A stretch of 64,000 bases of DNA from Acidipila rosea (GTDB lineage Bacteria; Acidobacteriota; Terriglobia; Terriglobales; Acidobacteriaceae): positions 124,001 to 188,000 of the forward strand of contig NZ_SMGK01000006.1 of NCBI RefSeq assembly GCF_004339725.1, in the 5' to 3' direction. A program made the position numbers and the translations under genes. The notes beneath the pieces were generated by a model. The model worked only from the letters and a program-made list of their open reading frames with translations, was not told the origin of the DNA and searched no databases. Positions 42,630-52,755 of this stretch are shown here, one piece after another (position 1 is the stretch's first letter; the number at the start of each line of letters is the position of its first letter).

Positions 42630-44315
42630 TTGGCGATAGAAGACAAGTACGAAGAAGATATACAGAAACTGATTGATGCGGGCAAGGAAAAAGGCTACCT
42701 GACCTACGGTGAGGTCAATGACCTGATTCCTGGCGAGCTCCAGTCTCCCGATGATCTTGATGACCTGATGACAACCATCGGGACACAGGGCATCGACATA
42801 CTGGAAGGCGGACCCAAGCTCGGCGGCGACCAGTTTGATGAGGGTGAAGAGGGCGAAGATGTCGAGCTGGATTTGACGCCCGGAACACTCGAAAAAACCA
42901 ATGACCCCGTCCGCATGTACCTGCGCGAGATGGGCACCGTTCCGCTGCTCACTCGCGAAGGCGAGGTCGAGATCGCGAAGCGCATCGAGCGCGGCCAGCT
43001 TCGCGTGATGAAGGCGATTTCTCGTTCGCCGATCGTGATCCGCGAGATCCTGGCCCTGGGCGAAGACCTCAAGCGCGGTGTGCGCAATGTGAAGGAAGTC
43101 GTGATCTTCGATGAAGAAGAGATCACGGAAGAGATCCTGCAGGCGCGCATCCGGCAGACGACCGCCAAGATCGACACGCTCGGCAAGCACCAGAAGAAAG
43201 CCCTGGCTCTTGAAGAGAAGCTGGCCGAGATCAACCCCAAGAGCAAGGCCAAGGAGCATCGCAAGACGCGCTGGGCCATCGGGCGCGAGAAGGTTCTGGT
43301 CAACCGCGTTGTCCGGGAGCTGAAGTACACGAATCAGGAGCGCAAGCGCCTGCTCGACAAGGTCAACAAGACTGTCGATGCCATGCGTACGCTGGAGCGG
43401 CAGATCAGGACGCTCGATCACAAGTTCGAGCAGTCGAAGAGCGAAGAACTCCGGAAGGAATACCGCCGGCAGCAGAAGAACTGCAAGACGGATCTTGAGA
43501 AGCTCGAAGTTGAAGCCGGACTCTCGATCGCCGATCTCAAGCGCACGCAGCGGGAGATTATCCAGGGCGACATGGACGCCGAGCAGGCCAAGCGTGAGCT
43601 GATTGAAGCTAACCTGCGCCTCGTGGTCTCCATTGCGAAGAAATACACCAATCGCGGACTGCAGTTCCTCGACCTGATTCAGGAAGGCAATATCGGCCTG
43701 ATGAAGGCGGTCGATAAGTTCGAGTACCGTCGCGGTTACAAGTTCTCGACCTACGCGACGTGGTGGATACGACAGGCTATTACCCGCGCCATTGCCGACC
43801 AGGCGAGGACGATCCGCATCCCTGTCCACATGATCGAAACGATCAACAAGTTGATCCGCACCTCGCGGCAGCTTGTGCAGGAACTGGGACGCGAACCTAC
43901 TTCCGAAGAGATTGCCCGTCGCATGGATATTCCTGTAGCGAAGGTCCGGAAGGTCCTCAAGATCGCGCAGGAGCCGATTTCGCTCGAGACGCCGATTGGC
44001 GAAGAAGAAGACTCGCACCTTGGCGACTTTATTGAAGACCGCCAGGCTGTGTCTCCTTCTGAGGCCGTCATCAGCGTGAATCTTAAGGAGTACACCTCGC
44101 AGGTCCTGCGAACGCTCACTCCGCGAGAGGAACGCGTCATCAAGATGCGCTTCGGGCTCGAAGACGGCTCCGAACACACGCTGGAAGAGGTTGGTCAGAG
44201 CTTCCAGGTAACGCGCGAGCGTATCCGCCAGATCGAGGCGAAGGCCCTCCGCAAGCTGCGGCATCCGTCGCGGTCCCGGAAGCTCAAGGCCTTCGTCGAT
44301 AACGTCAGCGAATAA
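42630..44315 (+). CDS. rpoD: Primary RNA polymerase sigma factor (sigma-70)
   Basis: A 561-residue group 1 sigma factor. Region 1.1 is acidic and Glu/Asp-rich (residues about 30-85). Region 1.2 includes [11 protein letters not shown] long charged non-conserved region follows. Region 2 is complete ([24 protein letters not shown]). Region 4 ends with [19 protein letters not shown]. The start codon is TTG at 42630, with GGGAG 8 nt upstream. No ATG in frame fits as well. The unusual start codon may hold translation down. A strong terminator follows directly. Confidence 0.97.
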   Translation: MAIEDKYEEDIQKLIDAGKEKGYLTYGEVNDLIPGELQSPDDLDDLMTTIGTQGIDILEGGPKLGGDQFDEGEEGEDVELDLTPGTLEKTNDPVRMYLREMGTVPLLTREGEVEIAKRIERGQLRVMKAISRSPIVIREILALGEDLKRGVRNVKEVVIFDEEEITEEILQARIRQTTAKIDTLGKHQKKALALEEKLAEINPKSKAKEHRKTRWAIGREKVLVNRVVRELKYTNQERKRLLDKVNKTVDAMRTLERQIRTLDHKFEQSKSEELRKEYRRQQKNCKTDLEKLEVEAGLSIADLKRTQREIIQGDMDAEQAKRELIEANLRLVVSIAKKYTNRGLQFLDLIQEGNIGLMKAVDKFEYRRGYKFSTYATWWIRQAITRAIADQARTIRIPVHMIETINKLIRTSRQLVQELGREPTSEEIARRMDIPVAKVRKVLKIAQEPISLETPIGEEEDSHLGDFIEDRQAVSPSEAVISVNLKEYTSQVLRTLTPREERVIKMRFGLEDGSEHTLEEVGQSFQVTRERIRQIEAKALRKLRHPSRSRKLKAFVDNVSE

Positions 44316-44332
44316 AGACTTAGAAAACAACC

Positions 44333-44364
44333 GGCCCGTCGCTTCTCTGCGGCGGGCCTTTTTT
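44333..44364 (+). terminator. Rho-independent terminator of rpoD
   Basis: GGCCCGTCGC (44333-44342) pairs with GCGGCGGGCC (44349-44358, one G-T wobble), loop TTCTCT, then six T. Its T-run overlaps the stop codon of the opposing lipoprotein gene. Confidence 0.92.
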
Positions 44365-44911
44365 ATTCCGGAACCTGCCAGCCTGCCAGAGTCTGGGCAA
44401 GGGTAGCCTTGTCCGTCGCATCACCCGAGAGCTGCTCCTTAAGCTGAGGAAACGCCTGGATGACCTGGGGAGTCCGGGCCCATACGGGTACATCTTCGAG
44501 GACGTACTTGTAGGTGACCTGTGTTTCGGGGAACCCATCCTTTTTGACGGGAGGGGTGGAGCTGTCAATGCCGGTTATGTGCCGATGCCCATAGCAGAAG
44601 CGGGCTGTGGCACGCTGACCCGCGGGGGTGAGCGAATAGCGATTGACGTGAATCGTCAGATCTTCCTGGCGAGTCAACAGGCCGGATTTCATCAGAGCTT
44701 CCATCTGCTGCGCCTCTTTCCGGGAGGCCGCAGTGGAGCCAACCTCGTAGGGAAAATGAAGCATAGTAGGGAAGAGACACTCATTCCGTTCGGTAAAGTG
44801 TGCGTTCAGCGCTGCCTGAAAGTTGGCGGGCGTCGGCTTTGTCTTTGAGTTGCAGCCAAGTGCAGCAACCAGCAGCAGTCCAGCGGCAAGTACCGGTTTC
44901 GTTCCTGGCAT
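44363..44911 (-). CDS. Hypothetical lipoprotein
   Basis: A 182-residue exported lipoprotein. From the ATG at 44911, with AAGGG 5 nt upstream, the signal peptide is M-P-G-T-K-P-V-L-A-A-G and ends V-A-A-L-G-C with Cys20 as the lipid site. A ten-residue longer frame to 44941 lacks that RBS. The mature part has a segment N-E-C-L-F-P and a helix-turn-like D-L-T-I-H-V-N-R-Y-S-L-T-P-A-G; these give no family that I recognise. It lies 66 bp after the MdtC-like gene on the same strand and may be the last gene of that efflux operon. Confidence 0.75.
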   Translation of the reverse strand: MPGTKPVLAAGLLLVAALGCNSKTKPTPANFQAALNAHFTERNECLFPTMLHFPYEVGSTAASRKEAQQMEALMKSGLLTRQEDLTIHVNRYSLTPAGQRATARFCYGHRHITGIDSSTPPVKKDGFPETQVTYKYVLEDVPVWARTPQVIQAFPQLKEQLSGDATDKATLAQTLAGWQVPE

Positions 44912-44977
44912 GATTCCCTTTCGCGTCTTAACCATCCGCATTATGAAGCAGATTACAGGAAAAGGGCAGCATGGAAT

Positions 44978-47900
44978 TTAGTCGCCGGGGACAGCATTCG
45001 GCGATTTATGAGTTGGGACGCGCTCTCCCGATTCGAAACGCTTGCCGAAGCGCTGGACCCGAACCTGCAGCTTATCGAAGAAGAGATAGACCACGGGAGT
45101 GGTGAAGAGCGTGAGCATCTGGGAGACCAGGAGGCCGCCGACGATGGTGATGCCCAGAGGGCGTCGCAGCTCGGAGCCTGTGCCGGTGCCAAGCGCCAGC
45201 GGCAGTCCTCCAAGCAGCGCGGCTGCGGTGGTCATCATGATGGGACGGAAGCGGAGCAGGCAGGCTTGATAGATGGCTTGCTCCGGCGTCTTGCCCTGTT
45301 CCCGCTCGGCGACGAGCGCGAAGTCGATCATCATGATGGCGTTTTTCTTCACAATGCCGATGAGCAGGATGATGCCGATGATCGCGATCACGCTCAAGTC
45401 TGTATGGGTGATGAGCAAGGCGAGAATGGCGCCGACGCCAGCCGAGGGGAGCGTCGACAGGATGGTGATGGGGTGAATATAGCTCTCGTAGAGGATGCCC
45501 AGCACGATGTAGACGGTCGCCAGCGCGGTGAGAATCAGGAAGGGTTCGCTCGAAAGCGAGGACTGAAAAGCCTGTGCCGTTCCCTGAAAGCTGGCGTGAA
45601 CGGCGCTGGGCATTCCAATATCTTCCTGCGCGATATTGAGTGCCGTAACCGCCTGCCCGAGGGAAACGCCAGGCGCGAGGTTAAAGGTGAGCGTGACGGC
45701 GGGGAACTGGCCCTGGTGATTGACGGCGAGGGCGGTTCGCGCGGAAGCAAACTTCGTAACGGCTGACAGGGGAACGGATTGCCCGGTCTGCGATTTGATG
45801 TAGATGTTAGCGAGAGAATCCGGATTGCGCTGATACTGCGGCGCGACCTCCATGACAACGTGGTACTGGTTGAGCGGGGTCAGCATGGTGGAGACCTCGC
45901 GCTGGCCAAAGGCGTCATAGAGCACGTTGTCGATCATCGCTGCACTGATGCCCAGGCGCGAAGCGGTGTCGCGGTCGATGGTCAGGTTTGCTGCGAGACC
46001 CTGGTCCTGCTGGTCGGTGGAAGCGTCCCGCAACTCGGGCATGGTGCGCATCTTGGCGAGCAGCCGGGGCGCCCACTCGTTCAGCAGTTTCAGATCTTCG
46101 CCTTCGAGCGTGTACTGATACTGGGCGTCGCTGGCACGTGCGCCGACACTGATGTCCTGGGCAGACTGAAGAAACAGTGCGACGCCGGGAATCTGCGCCA
46201 GCTTTGGCCGCAGGCGGTCGATGATCTGATCTGAAGTGACGCCGCCGCGCTCGTTGAGCGGCTTGAGGGTGATGAACATGCGGCCTACGTTCACCGTTGC
46301 GCCGCCGCCACTGCCGGCGAAGGCGATGACCGCCTGAACGCCGGGATCCTGCCGCACGATATTGGCGAGAGCGGTTTGCTTCACATGCATTGCGTCGAAG
46401 GAGATGTCCTGCGAGGCGCGAATGGAGCCCATGATGCGGCCCGTATCCTGTTGGGGAAAGAAGCCCTTCGGCACGAGGATGAAGAGATAGACATTCAGAA
46501 AGAAGGTGGCGACGGTGATGAGCAGAACCGGCCCCTTATGCGCAATCACCCAGCGGAGGCCGTGATCGTACCCGCGAAGCAGCCAGTTGAAGAATCGCTC
46601 GCCGGCAAGATAGAAGCGGCCATGCTTCTCCTGATCGTGAGGCTTCAAAAACTCGGCGCACATCATGGGCGTGGTCGTCAGCGAGACGAACATGGAGACG
46701 GCGATGGCCACGCTGAGAGTTACGGCAAACTCGCGGAAGAGCCGGCCGACGATGCCTCCCATGAGCAGAATCGGGATGAAAACGGCGATCAGCGAGGTGC
46801 TCATGGAGAGCACGGTGAAGCCGATTTCGCGCGAGCCCTTGAGCGCTGCCTCGCGCGGACTCATCCCCATCTCGAGATAGCGGCTGATGTTCTCAATGAC
46901 GACGATGGCGTCATCCACGACAAAGCCGGTCGAAATGGTCAGCGCCATCAGCGACAGGTTGTCGAGCGAGTAGCCCAGCAGGTACATGACGCCGAAGGTG
47001 CCGACGAGCGATAGCGGGACGGCTACGCTGGGAATGATCGTCGCCCAGAAGTTGCGGAGGAAGAGGAAGACGACCATCACCACGAGGAGAATCGAAATGA
47101 TGAGGGTGATCTCTACATCGTGCACCGCCGCACGGATGGTTACGGTGCGATCCAGTGTCACCTGCAGGTTGATGAGCGGTGAGATGGAGGCCTTGAGCGC
47201 CGGGAGCGCTGCGTAGAGGCGCTCGACGGTGGCGATCACGTTTGCGCCGGGCGCCTTGAAGACAATGATGAGGACAGCGGGCTTGCCGTTCGCCAGGCCT
47301 GCGGTGTGGATGTCGGCGATGCCGTCGGTCACCTCGCCGAGCTGGTCGAGACGTACCGGCGCGCCGGTTGCGCTGTTGTAGCCGGCGATTAGAGGGCCGT
47401 AGAGGCTGGCCTTCATGAGCTGATCGTTGGCGGCGATGGTAGACATCTGACCGCCGGACTTCAGATAGCCCTTGGCCGAATCCATGTTGACCGCGCCGAG
47501 CATGGTGCGGATGGCTTCGAGCCCGATGTTGTAGGAGCTCAGCTGTAGCGGGTTGAGCTCTACCCTTACCGCTGGCTGCGAGCTTCCACCGACAAAGTCT
47601 TCTCCGACCCCTGGGATCTGCGCGATCTTCTGGGCAAGGATCGAATCTGCGGCATCGTAGATCCTTCCCTTGGGAAGTTCATCGGAGGTGAGCGCCAGGA
47701 TCATGATGGGCGCATCCGCCGGGTTGACCTTCCAGTAGTGCGGATTCTGGGGAAGGTTGGTGGGGAGCTGCCCGCGGGCCGCATTGATGGAGGCCTGCAC
47801 GTCGCGTGCGGCGGCATTGATATCGCGGTCCAGGTCAAACTGCAGAGTCACCGAGGTGCCGCCGAGGGAGCTGGCAGAGGTCATCTGCGTGACGCCGGCG

Positions 47901-48121
47901 ATTCTGCCAAACTGGCGTTCCAGAGGCGTGGCAACGGAGGAGGCCATGGTCTCCGGGCTGGCGCCGGGGAGATTAGCGTTCACGTTGATAGTCGGAAAAT
48001 CGACTTCCGGCAGCGAGGCTACGGGGAGCAGCCCGTAGGCGACGGCTCCGGCGAGCAGCAGCGCAAAGCTCAGTAGCGTGGTTGCGACGGGCCGGCGAAT
48101 AAATGGGGCGGAAAGGTGCAT
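44978..48121 (-). CDS. RND multidrug efflux permease (MdtC-like)
   Basis: A 1047-residue inner-membrane proton antiporter of the HAE1-RND class. It carries the twelve-helix, two-porter-domain layout, with N-terminal F-I-R-R-P-V-A-T-T-L-L. The proton-relay Asp403-Asp404 pair is in G-F-V-V-D-D-A-I-V. It is one of two different RND subunits encoded side by side. They are separated by 3 bp and similar in plan, which matches the MdtB-MdtC heteromeric pump of E. coli. In that system both subunits are needed in one trimer. It is the third gene of the operon and has no outer membrane channel gene beside it. Substrates cannot be deduced. Confidence 0.93.
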   Translation of the reverse strand: MHLSAPFIRRPVATTLLSFALLLAGAVAYGLLPVASLPEVDFPTINVNANLPGASPETMASSVATPLERQFGRIAGVTQMTSASSLGGTSVTLQFDLDRDINAAARDVQASINAARGQLPTNLPQNPHYWKVNPADAPIMILALTSDELPKGRIYDAADSILAQKIAQIPGVGEDFVGGSSQPAVRVELNPLQLSSYNIGLEAIRTMLGAVNMDSAKGYLKSGGQMSTIAANDQLMKASLYGPLIAGYNSATGAPVRLDQLGEVTDGIADIHTAGLANGKPAVLIIVFKAPGANVIATVERLYAALPALKASISPLINLQVTLDRTVTIRAAVHDVEITLIISILLVVMVVFLFLRNFWATIIPSVAVPLSLVGTFGVMYLLGYSLDNLSLMALTISTGFVVDDAIVVIENISRYLEMGMSPREAALKGSREIGFTVLSMSTSLIAVFIPILLMGGIVGRLFREFAVTLSVAIAVSMFVSLTTTPMMCAEFLKPHDQEKHGRFYLAGERFFNWLLRGYDHGLRWVIAHKGPVLLITVATFFLNVYLFILVPKGFFPQQDTGRIMGSIRASQDISFDAMHVKQTALANIVRQDPGVQAVIAFAGSGGGATVNVGRMFITLKPLNERGGVTSDQIIDRLRPKLAQIPGVALFLQSAQDISVGARASDAQYQYTLEGEDLKLLNEWAPRLLAKMRTMPELRDASTDQQDQGLAANLTIDRDTASRLGISAAMIDNVLYDAFGQREVSTMLTPLNQYHVVMEVAPQYQRNPDSLANIYIKSQTGQSVPLSAVTKFASARTALAVNHQGQFPAVTLTFNLAPGVSLGQAVTALNIAQEDIGMPSAVHASFQGTAQAFQSSLSSEPFLILTALATVYIVLGILYESYIHPITILSTLPSAGVGAILALLITHTDLSVIAIIGIILLIGIVKKNAIMMIDFALVAEREQGKTPEQAIYQACLLRFRPIMMTTAAALLGGLPLALGTGTGSELRRPLGITIVGGLLVSQMLTLFTTPVVYLFFDKLQVRVQRFGKRFESGERVPTHKSPNAVPGD

Positions 48122-48124
48122 GCG

Positions 48125-51100
48125 CTAGTCCGCCGAAACCACGTGTTCATCATGGATACGCAGGCGGTCGCTCCGGGAGAAGCGCCGCGCCAGCTTATCG
48201 AAATAGAGATAAACGACAGGTGTGGTGTAGAGCGTGAGCACCTGCGAGAAGATCAAGCCGCCGACAATCGTGATGCCCAGTGGACGGCGCAGCTCTGCGC
48301 CCATTCCCGTGCCGAGAGCGAGAGGCAATCCTCCCAGCAGGGCGGCCATGGTGGTCATCATGATCGGCCGGAAGCGCAGCAGACACGCCTGATAGATCGC
48401 CTCTTCGGCGGGCTTACCCTGACCGCGTTCTGCCTCCAGGGCAAAGTCGATCATCATGATGGCGTTTTTCTTAACGATGCCAATCAGCAGGATGATGCCG
48501 ATAATGCCGATCACGTTGAGATCCATCTTGAAAAGGATCAACGCGAGGATAGCCCCGACACCGGCAGAAGGCAGCGTGGAGAGAATCGTGATGGGGTGGA
48601 TGTAGCTCTCGTAAAGGACGCCGAGCACGATGTAGACGGTGATAAGCGCGGCGAGAATGAGGATGGGCTCATTCGAAAGCGAAGACTCAAAGGCGGCGGC
48701 CGTACCCTGGAAGCTGGCGTTGATGCTGGCCGGCATTCCCATCTGCTGCTCGACCTGGTTGATCACCTGCACCGCATCGCCCAGCGAAACGCCGGAGGCG
48801 AGGTTGAAGGAAATGGTCGCGGCGGGGAACTGGCCGAGGTGATTGACGGCGAGCGGTGTGTGAGTTGAGCGGATTCTTACAAAGGTGCTGAGCGGAACCT
48901 GTGCTCCGGTCGATGAGGCAACGTAGATATTCTTCAGGTCGTCAGGGGTTCGTTCAAAGCTGGGCGGAACTTCAAGCACGACATGGTACTGGTTCAGCTG
49001 GGTGAACATGGTCGAGACCTGACGCTGGCCGAAGGCGTCATAGAGGGTATTGTCGATCGTCTGGATGGATACACCCAGTCTCGATGCTGTGTCCCGATCG
49101 ATGACCACGTCTGTTTCCAGCCCGTTATCCTGCAGGTCGCTTGCTACATCGCGGAGCTGGGGCAGCTTCTGCAGTTCGGTGACGAGGCGCGGAACCCAGT
49201 CGTTGAGTTCTGCGCCATTCGCATCTTCTACGACGTACTGGTATTGGGTCCTGCTGACGCTGTCTGCAACGGTAAGATCCTGCAGCGCCTGCATGTAGAG
49301 CGTTATGCCCTCAACGTGCGCCAGTTTGTCCCGCAGGCGATGGATGATTTCGGGCGCGCGGCTCTTGCGATCTTCTAGCGGTTTGAGGTTGATCTGGATG
49401 CGCCCGCTGTTCATCGTGGTGTTGACTCCATCCACTCCGATGAACGAGGAGAGGCTTTCGACATCCGGATCCTGCAAGATCACATGGGCGAGTTCCTGCT
49501 GACGGCGTCCCATCTCAGAGAAGGAAATGGTCTGGGGCGCTTCCGAGATGCCGAGCAGCACGCCAGTGTCCTCGACGGGGAAAAAGCCTTTCGGCACGAT
49601 GACGTAAAGGAAGATGGTGAGAGCGAGCGTGGCAATGGTGACGAGCAGCGTGGTTAGCCGGAAGCGAAGGACGACCTGAAGGGTGCGGCCATAGGCGGCA
49701 ATGATGCGCTCGAAGATTCTCTCTGACCAGCGATATAACCTGCCCCGCTCGTGCTCCGGCTTGTGGCGCAGGATCTTGGCGCACATCATCGGGGTGAGCG
49801 TAAGGGAAACGACGGCGGAAACGAGGATGGTGACGGCCAGGGTGATGGCGAACTGGCGGAAGAGTCTGCCTACCACGTCGCCCATGAAGAGCAGCGGAAT
49901 GAGCACCGCGATCAACGAAACGGTGAGCGAGAGAATGGTGAAGCCGATCTGCTCGGAGCCCTTCAGCGCTGCTTCCAGCGGCGAATCGCCCTCTTCCAGG
50001 TAGCGGCTGATGTTTTCGATCATCACGATGGCGTCATCGACAACGAAGCCGGTCGAGATGGTCAGGGCCATCAGGGTGAGGTTGTTCAGGCTGTACCCGA
50101 GCAGGTACATGATGCCAAAGGTGCCGACGAGCGAGAGCGGAACGGCCACGCTGGGGATAATCGTCGCCGCCAGGTTACGGAGGAAGACGAAGATCACCAT
50201 CACGACGAGCGCAATGGTCAGCATCAGCTCGAACTGAACATCCTTAACCGAGGAGCGGATGGTGATGGTCCGGTCGGTCAGCGTAACTACATTGATGGAG
50301 GCCGGAAGGCTTGCCTTGAGGGCAGGCATCAGCTTCTGGATGCGGTCGACAACGCCGATGATATTTGCGCCCGGCTGTCGCTGAATGTTGACGATGACGG
50401 CCGGGACTTCGTTCATCCATGCGGCTTGCAGCGTATTCTCAGGGCCGTCGACAACATTGGCTACATCCTGGACCCGGACTGCCGCACCATTGCGATAGGC
50501 GATGACGATGGGCTTATAGGCGCTGCTGGTCAGCAGCTGATCGTTTGCGCCGATGGTATAGGACTGGCGGGTTCCGTTGAGGTTGCCCTTTGCCTGATCG
50601 ACATTTGCGGCCGCCAGGGTATTGCGGATGTCTTCAAGGCTCAGGCCGTAGGAGGCGAGCTGAGTTGGGTTCGCCTGTACCCGGACAGCCGGCTTCTGGC
50701 CGCCAGCGATCGAAACAAGGCCTACGCCGGTGACCTGGGAGATCTTCTGGGCAAGATTGGTGTCGGCCAGATCCTCAACCTTGGTGAGCGGCATCGTGTC
50801 GGAGGTGAGGGCCAGAGTGAGAATGGGCTGATCGGCGGGGTTGACCTTGCTGTAGACCGGAGGGTTAGGCAGGTCCGCCGGCAGGAAGCTCTGTGCGGCA
50901 TTGATGCCAGCCTGTACTTCCTGTTCGGATACATCGATGTTTTCGTCGAGACTGAACTCCAGCGTGATGACTGACCCGCCGTTTGAGCTGGTCGAGGTCA
51001 TCTGGTTGAGGCCCGGCATCTGCCCGAACTGGCGCTCCAGAGGAGCGGTGACAGAGGATGCCATGACCTGCGGGCTTGCGCCGGGGTAGAAGGTGACGAC

Positions 51101-51238
51101 CTGGATCGTCGGGTAATCGACCTCAGGAAGCGCCGAAACCGGAAGCTGTCGATAAGCCACGAAGCCCGCGAGCAGGATGGCCGCCATCAAGAGAGAGGTG
51201 GCTACGGGCCGAAGAATAAATGGTCGCGAAGGGCTCAT
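48125..51238 (-). CDS. RND multidrug efflux permease (MdtB-like)
   Basis: A 1037-residue RND pump subunit, the partner of the following gene. It has [11 protein letters not shown] at the start, Asp401-Asp402 in G-F-V-V-D-D-A-I-V and a complete second half. The two RND proteins are paralogous but clearly different in sequence (for example V-V-T-F-Y-P-G-A-S here against N-V-N-A-N-L-P-G-A-S). So this is an old duplication kept as a pair. The gap to the adaptor gene upstream is 15 bp. Function: export of hydrophobic compounds, working with adaptor and an outer membrane channel. Confidence 0.93.
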   Translation of the reverse strand: MSPSRPFILRPVATSLLMAAILLAGFVAYRQLPVSALPEVDYPTIQVVTFYPGASPQVMASSVTAPLERQFGQMPGLNQMTSTSSNGGSVITLEFSLDENIDVSEQEVQAGINAAQSFLPADLPNPPVYSKVNPADQPILTLALTSDTMPLTKVEDLADTNLAQKISQVTGVGLVSIAGGQKPAVRVQANPTQLASYGLSLEDIRNTLAAANVDQAKGNLNGTRQSYTIGANDQLLTSSAYKPIVIAYRNGAAVRVQDVANVVDGPENTLQAAWMNEVPAVIVNIQRQPGANIIGVVDRIQKLMPALKASLPASINVVTLTDRTITIRSSVKDVQFELMLTIALVVMVIFVFLRNLAATIIPSVAVPLSLVGTFGIMYLLGYSLNNLTLMALTISTGFVVDDAIVMIENISRYLEEGDSPLEAALKGSEQIGFTILSLTVSLIAVLIPLLFMGDVVGRLFRQFAITLAVTILVSAVVSLTLTPMMCAKILRHKPEHERGRLYRWSERIFERIIAAYGRTLQVVLRFRLTTLLVTIATLALTIFLYVIVPKGFFPVEDTGVLLGISEAPQTISFSEMGRRQQELAHVILQDPDVESLSSFIGVDGVNTTMNSGRIQINLKPLEDRKSRAPEIIHRLRDKLAHVEGITLYMQALQDLTVADSVSRTQYQYVVEDANGAELNDWVPRLVTELQKLPQLRDVASDLQDNGLETDVVIDRDTASRLGVSIQTIDNTLYDAFGQRQVSTMFTQLNQYHVVLEVPPSFERTPDDLKNIYVASSTGAQVPLSTFVRIRSTHTPLAVNHLGQFPAATISFNLASGVSLGDAVQVINQVEQQMGMPASINASFQGTAAAFESSLSNEPILILAALITVYIVLGVLYESYIHPITILSTLPSAGVGAILALILFKMDLNVIGIIGIILLIGIVKKNAIMMIDFALEAERGQGKPAEEAIYQACLLRFRPIMMTTMAALLGGLPLALGTGMGAELRRPLGITIVGGLIFSQVLTLYTTPVVYLYFDKLARRFSRSDRLRIHDEHVVSAD

Positions 51239-51253
51239 ACTCTGTCGGGGACC

Positions 51254-52522
51254 TCAGGAGCCCATCATGCCGGAATCACTGCCCGAGCTGATCCTTGGGC
51301 GGGTCTGTCGCTTCATGTCCATCTGGCGCGGGATCACCTTCATGGCGTCCCGCAGTTTATCTGCTCCATCCGTCACAACCTGATCGCCGGGCTTGAGTCC
51401 GCTGGCGAGGATGGTGGTTGCGCCTTCTGTCAGGTCAACCGTCACCTGTCGCATGGCAACCGTGTTGCCGGAGTTTACTACCCAGACATAATCGCCATTG
51501 GTGCCGTGCTGCAGGGCTGCCGCCGGCATGGTGATCGCTTTGGGCTGCGTCTCAAGGATCAGATGCACGTTTACAAACTGATTGGGAAAGAGCAACTCGG
51601 TCTTGTTAGCGAAGACAGCTTTGAGCTTGGCGGTGCCGGTGGTGGTGTCGATCTGATTATCCGCAGTGAGGAGTTCACCGGACGCGATGTGTTCAATGTC
51701 GTTGCGGTCATAGGCCTCAGCCTCAAGCGCCTGCCGGCCACGCATTTTGTTGAGCACCCTGGGAAGCTGGTCCTCGGGCAGAGTGAACACGACCGCTATG
51801 GGCTTGAACTGATTGATGATGATCAGGTTAGTGGTGTTCGCCGTGATGACGTTGCCGGGATCGACGAGACGCAGACCAACCCGTCCGCTGATAGGTGAGG
51901 TTACGTGGCAGTAGGCGACGTTCAGAGCAGCCGTGTCGATCGTGGCCTTATCTGCCTGGATCGCACCCTGGTATTGACCTAGATTGGACTCGTAAAGGTC
52001 GAGCTGCTCCTTCGAGACGACACCCTCGGAATAAAGAGCTTTGTAGCGGTTGTACTCTGCCTGATTGTTGCGCAGCTGGGCCTGATCCCGCGCGAGTTGT
52101 CCCTTTGCCTGGGCGAGAGCCGCCTCATAGGGACGTGGGTCGATAACCATCAGCTCATCACCCTTTGTCACATCCTGGCCTTCTTTGAAATTGACCTTCA
52201 GAAGCTCACCGGTGACTCGCGCCTTAACTGTGACCGTATAGTACGGGGTAACAGTTCCAAGGGCAGTGACATAAATCGGAATGGATTGCTGCTGTACGGC
52301 CGCCACCTGCACCGGCATGGCCATGTTGACAAGGGCTTCCTGCTTCTGCGCCGCTTCCTGCTTCACCTTATTGTTGGCCGTAGCAATGCGCCAGATGAAA
52401 TAGCCTACGACCGCTGCCAGAAGCAGCAGAATGATGAAAGTGAGGCCCTTGTGTCTCTTCGGCGGAGCATCGTTGCTCTCGGAGACTTTATAAGCAGGCG
52501 GTGGTATCTGAGTCGATGACAT
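51254..52522 (-). CDS. Efflux pump periplasmic adaptor subunit (MdtA-like)
   Basis: A 422-residue membrane-fusion protein (HlyD/AcrA class). An N-terminal membrane anchor (G-L-T-F-I-I-L-L-L-L-A-A-V-V, about residues 27-44) is not a lipobox type. The lipoyl halves flank a coiled-coil hairpin (A-K-G-Q-L-A-R-D-Q-A-Q-L-R-N-N-Q). The beta-barrel region ends with T-D-G-A-D-K-L-R-D-A. It is the first gene of the operon and divergent from the HAD-UbiA gene, with a palindromic CCCGT-AA-ACGGG between them. Its expected channel partner is elsewhere, possibly the TolC-like protein at 27.2 kb. Confidence 0.93.
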   Translation of the reverse strand: MSSTQIPPPAYKVSESNDAPPKRHKGLTFIILLLLAAVVGYFIWRIATANNKVKQEAAQKQEALVNMAMPVQVAAVQQQSIPIYVTALGTVTPYYTVTVKARVTGELLKVNFKEGQDVTKGDELMVIDPRPYEAALAQAKGQLARDQAQLRNNQAEYNRYKALYSEGVVSKEQLDLYESNLGQYQGAIQADKATIDTAALNVAYCHVTSPISGRVGLRLVDPGNVITANTTNLIIINQFKPIAVVFTLPEDQLPRVLNKMRGRQALEAEAYDRNDIEHIASGELLTADNQIDTTTGTAKLKAVFANKTELLFPNQFVNVHLILETQPKAITMPAAALQHGTNGDYVWVVNSGNTVAMRQVTVDLTEGATTILASGLKPGDQVVTDGADKLRDAMKVIPRQMDMKRQTRPRISSGSDSGMMGS

Positions 52523-52673
52523 AAACCCTTTTGCATTCCTTGGAGGAGTGGATCGGGACAGGGCGGAAGATAACTTCAGCCGGCTACCCTGATGTGACGG
52601 ATCAGCTTGACTAAAGGTTTCTTAATTTCGGGATTCCGGGCACCGTCTGATTGCGCCAGAATTGAATTGGTGA

Positions 52674-52685
52674 CCCGTAAACGGG
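52674..52685. promoter_or_regulatory. Palindrome in the divergent control region of mdtA-like and ubiA-like genes
   Basis: CCCGT-AA-ACGGG is a perfect 12-bp inverted repeat in the 233-bp gap between the two operons. It could be a repressor operator acting on either or both. No repressor gene is adjacent. Confidence 0.3.
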
Positions 52686-52755
52686 ATGATACGCTATTTC
52701 AGCAACGTTAGCCTCTTTTATCCACACCAAGCCAAACTGCTGAGGAGCAGGCCAG

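Noticed and set aside
42609..44330. A 573-codon reverse-strand frame opposite rpoD
   Set aside because: It is the mirror of rpoD codon bias; the plus strand carries all sigma-70 regions, and the reverse translation has no recognisable domain.
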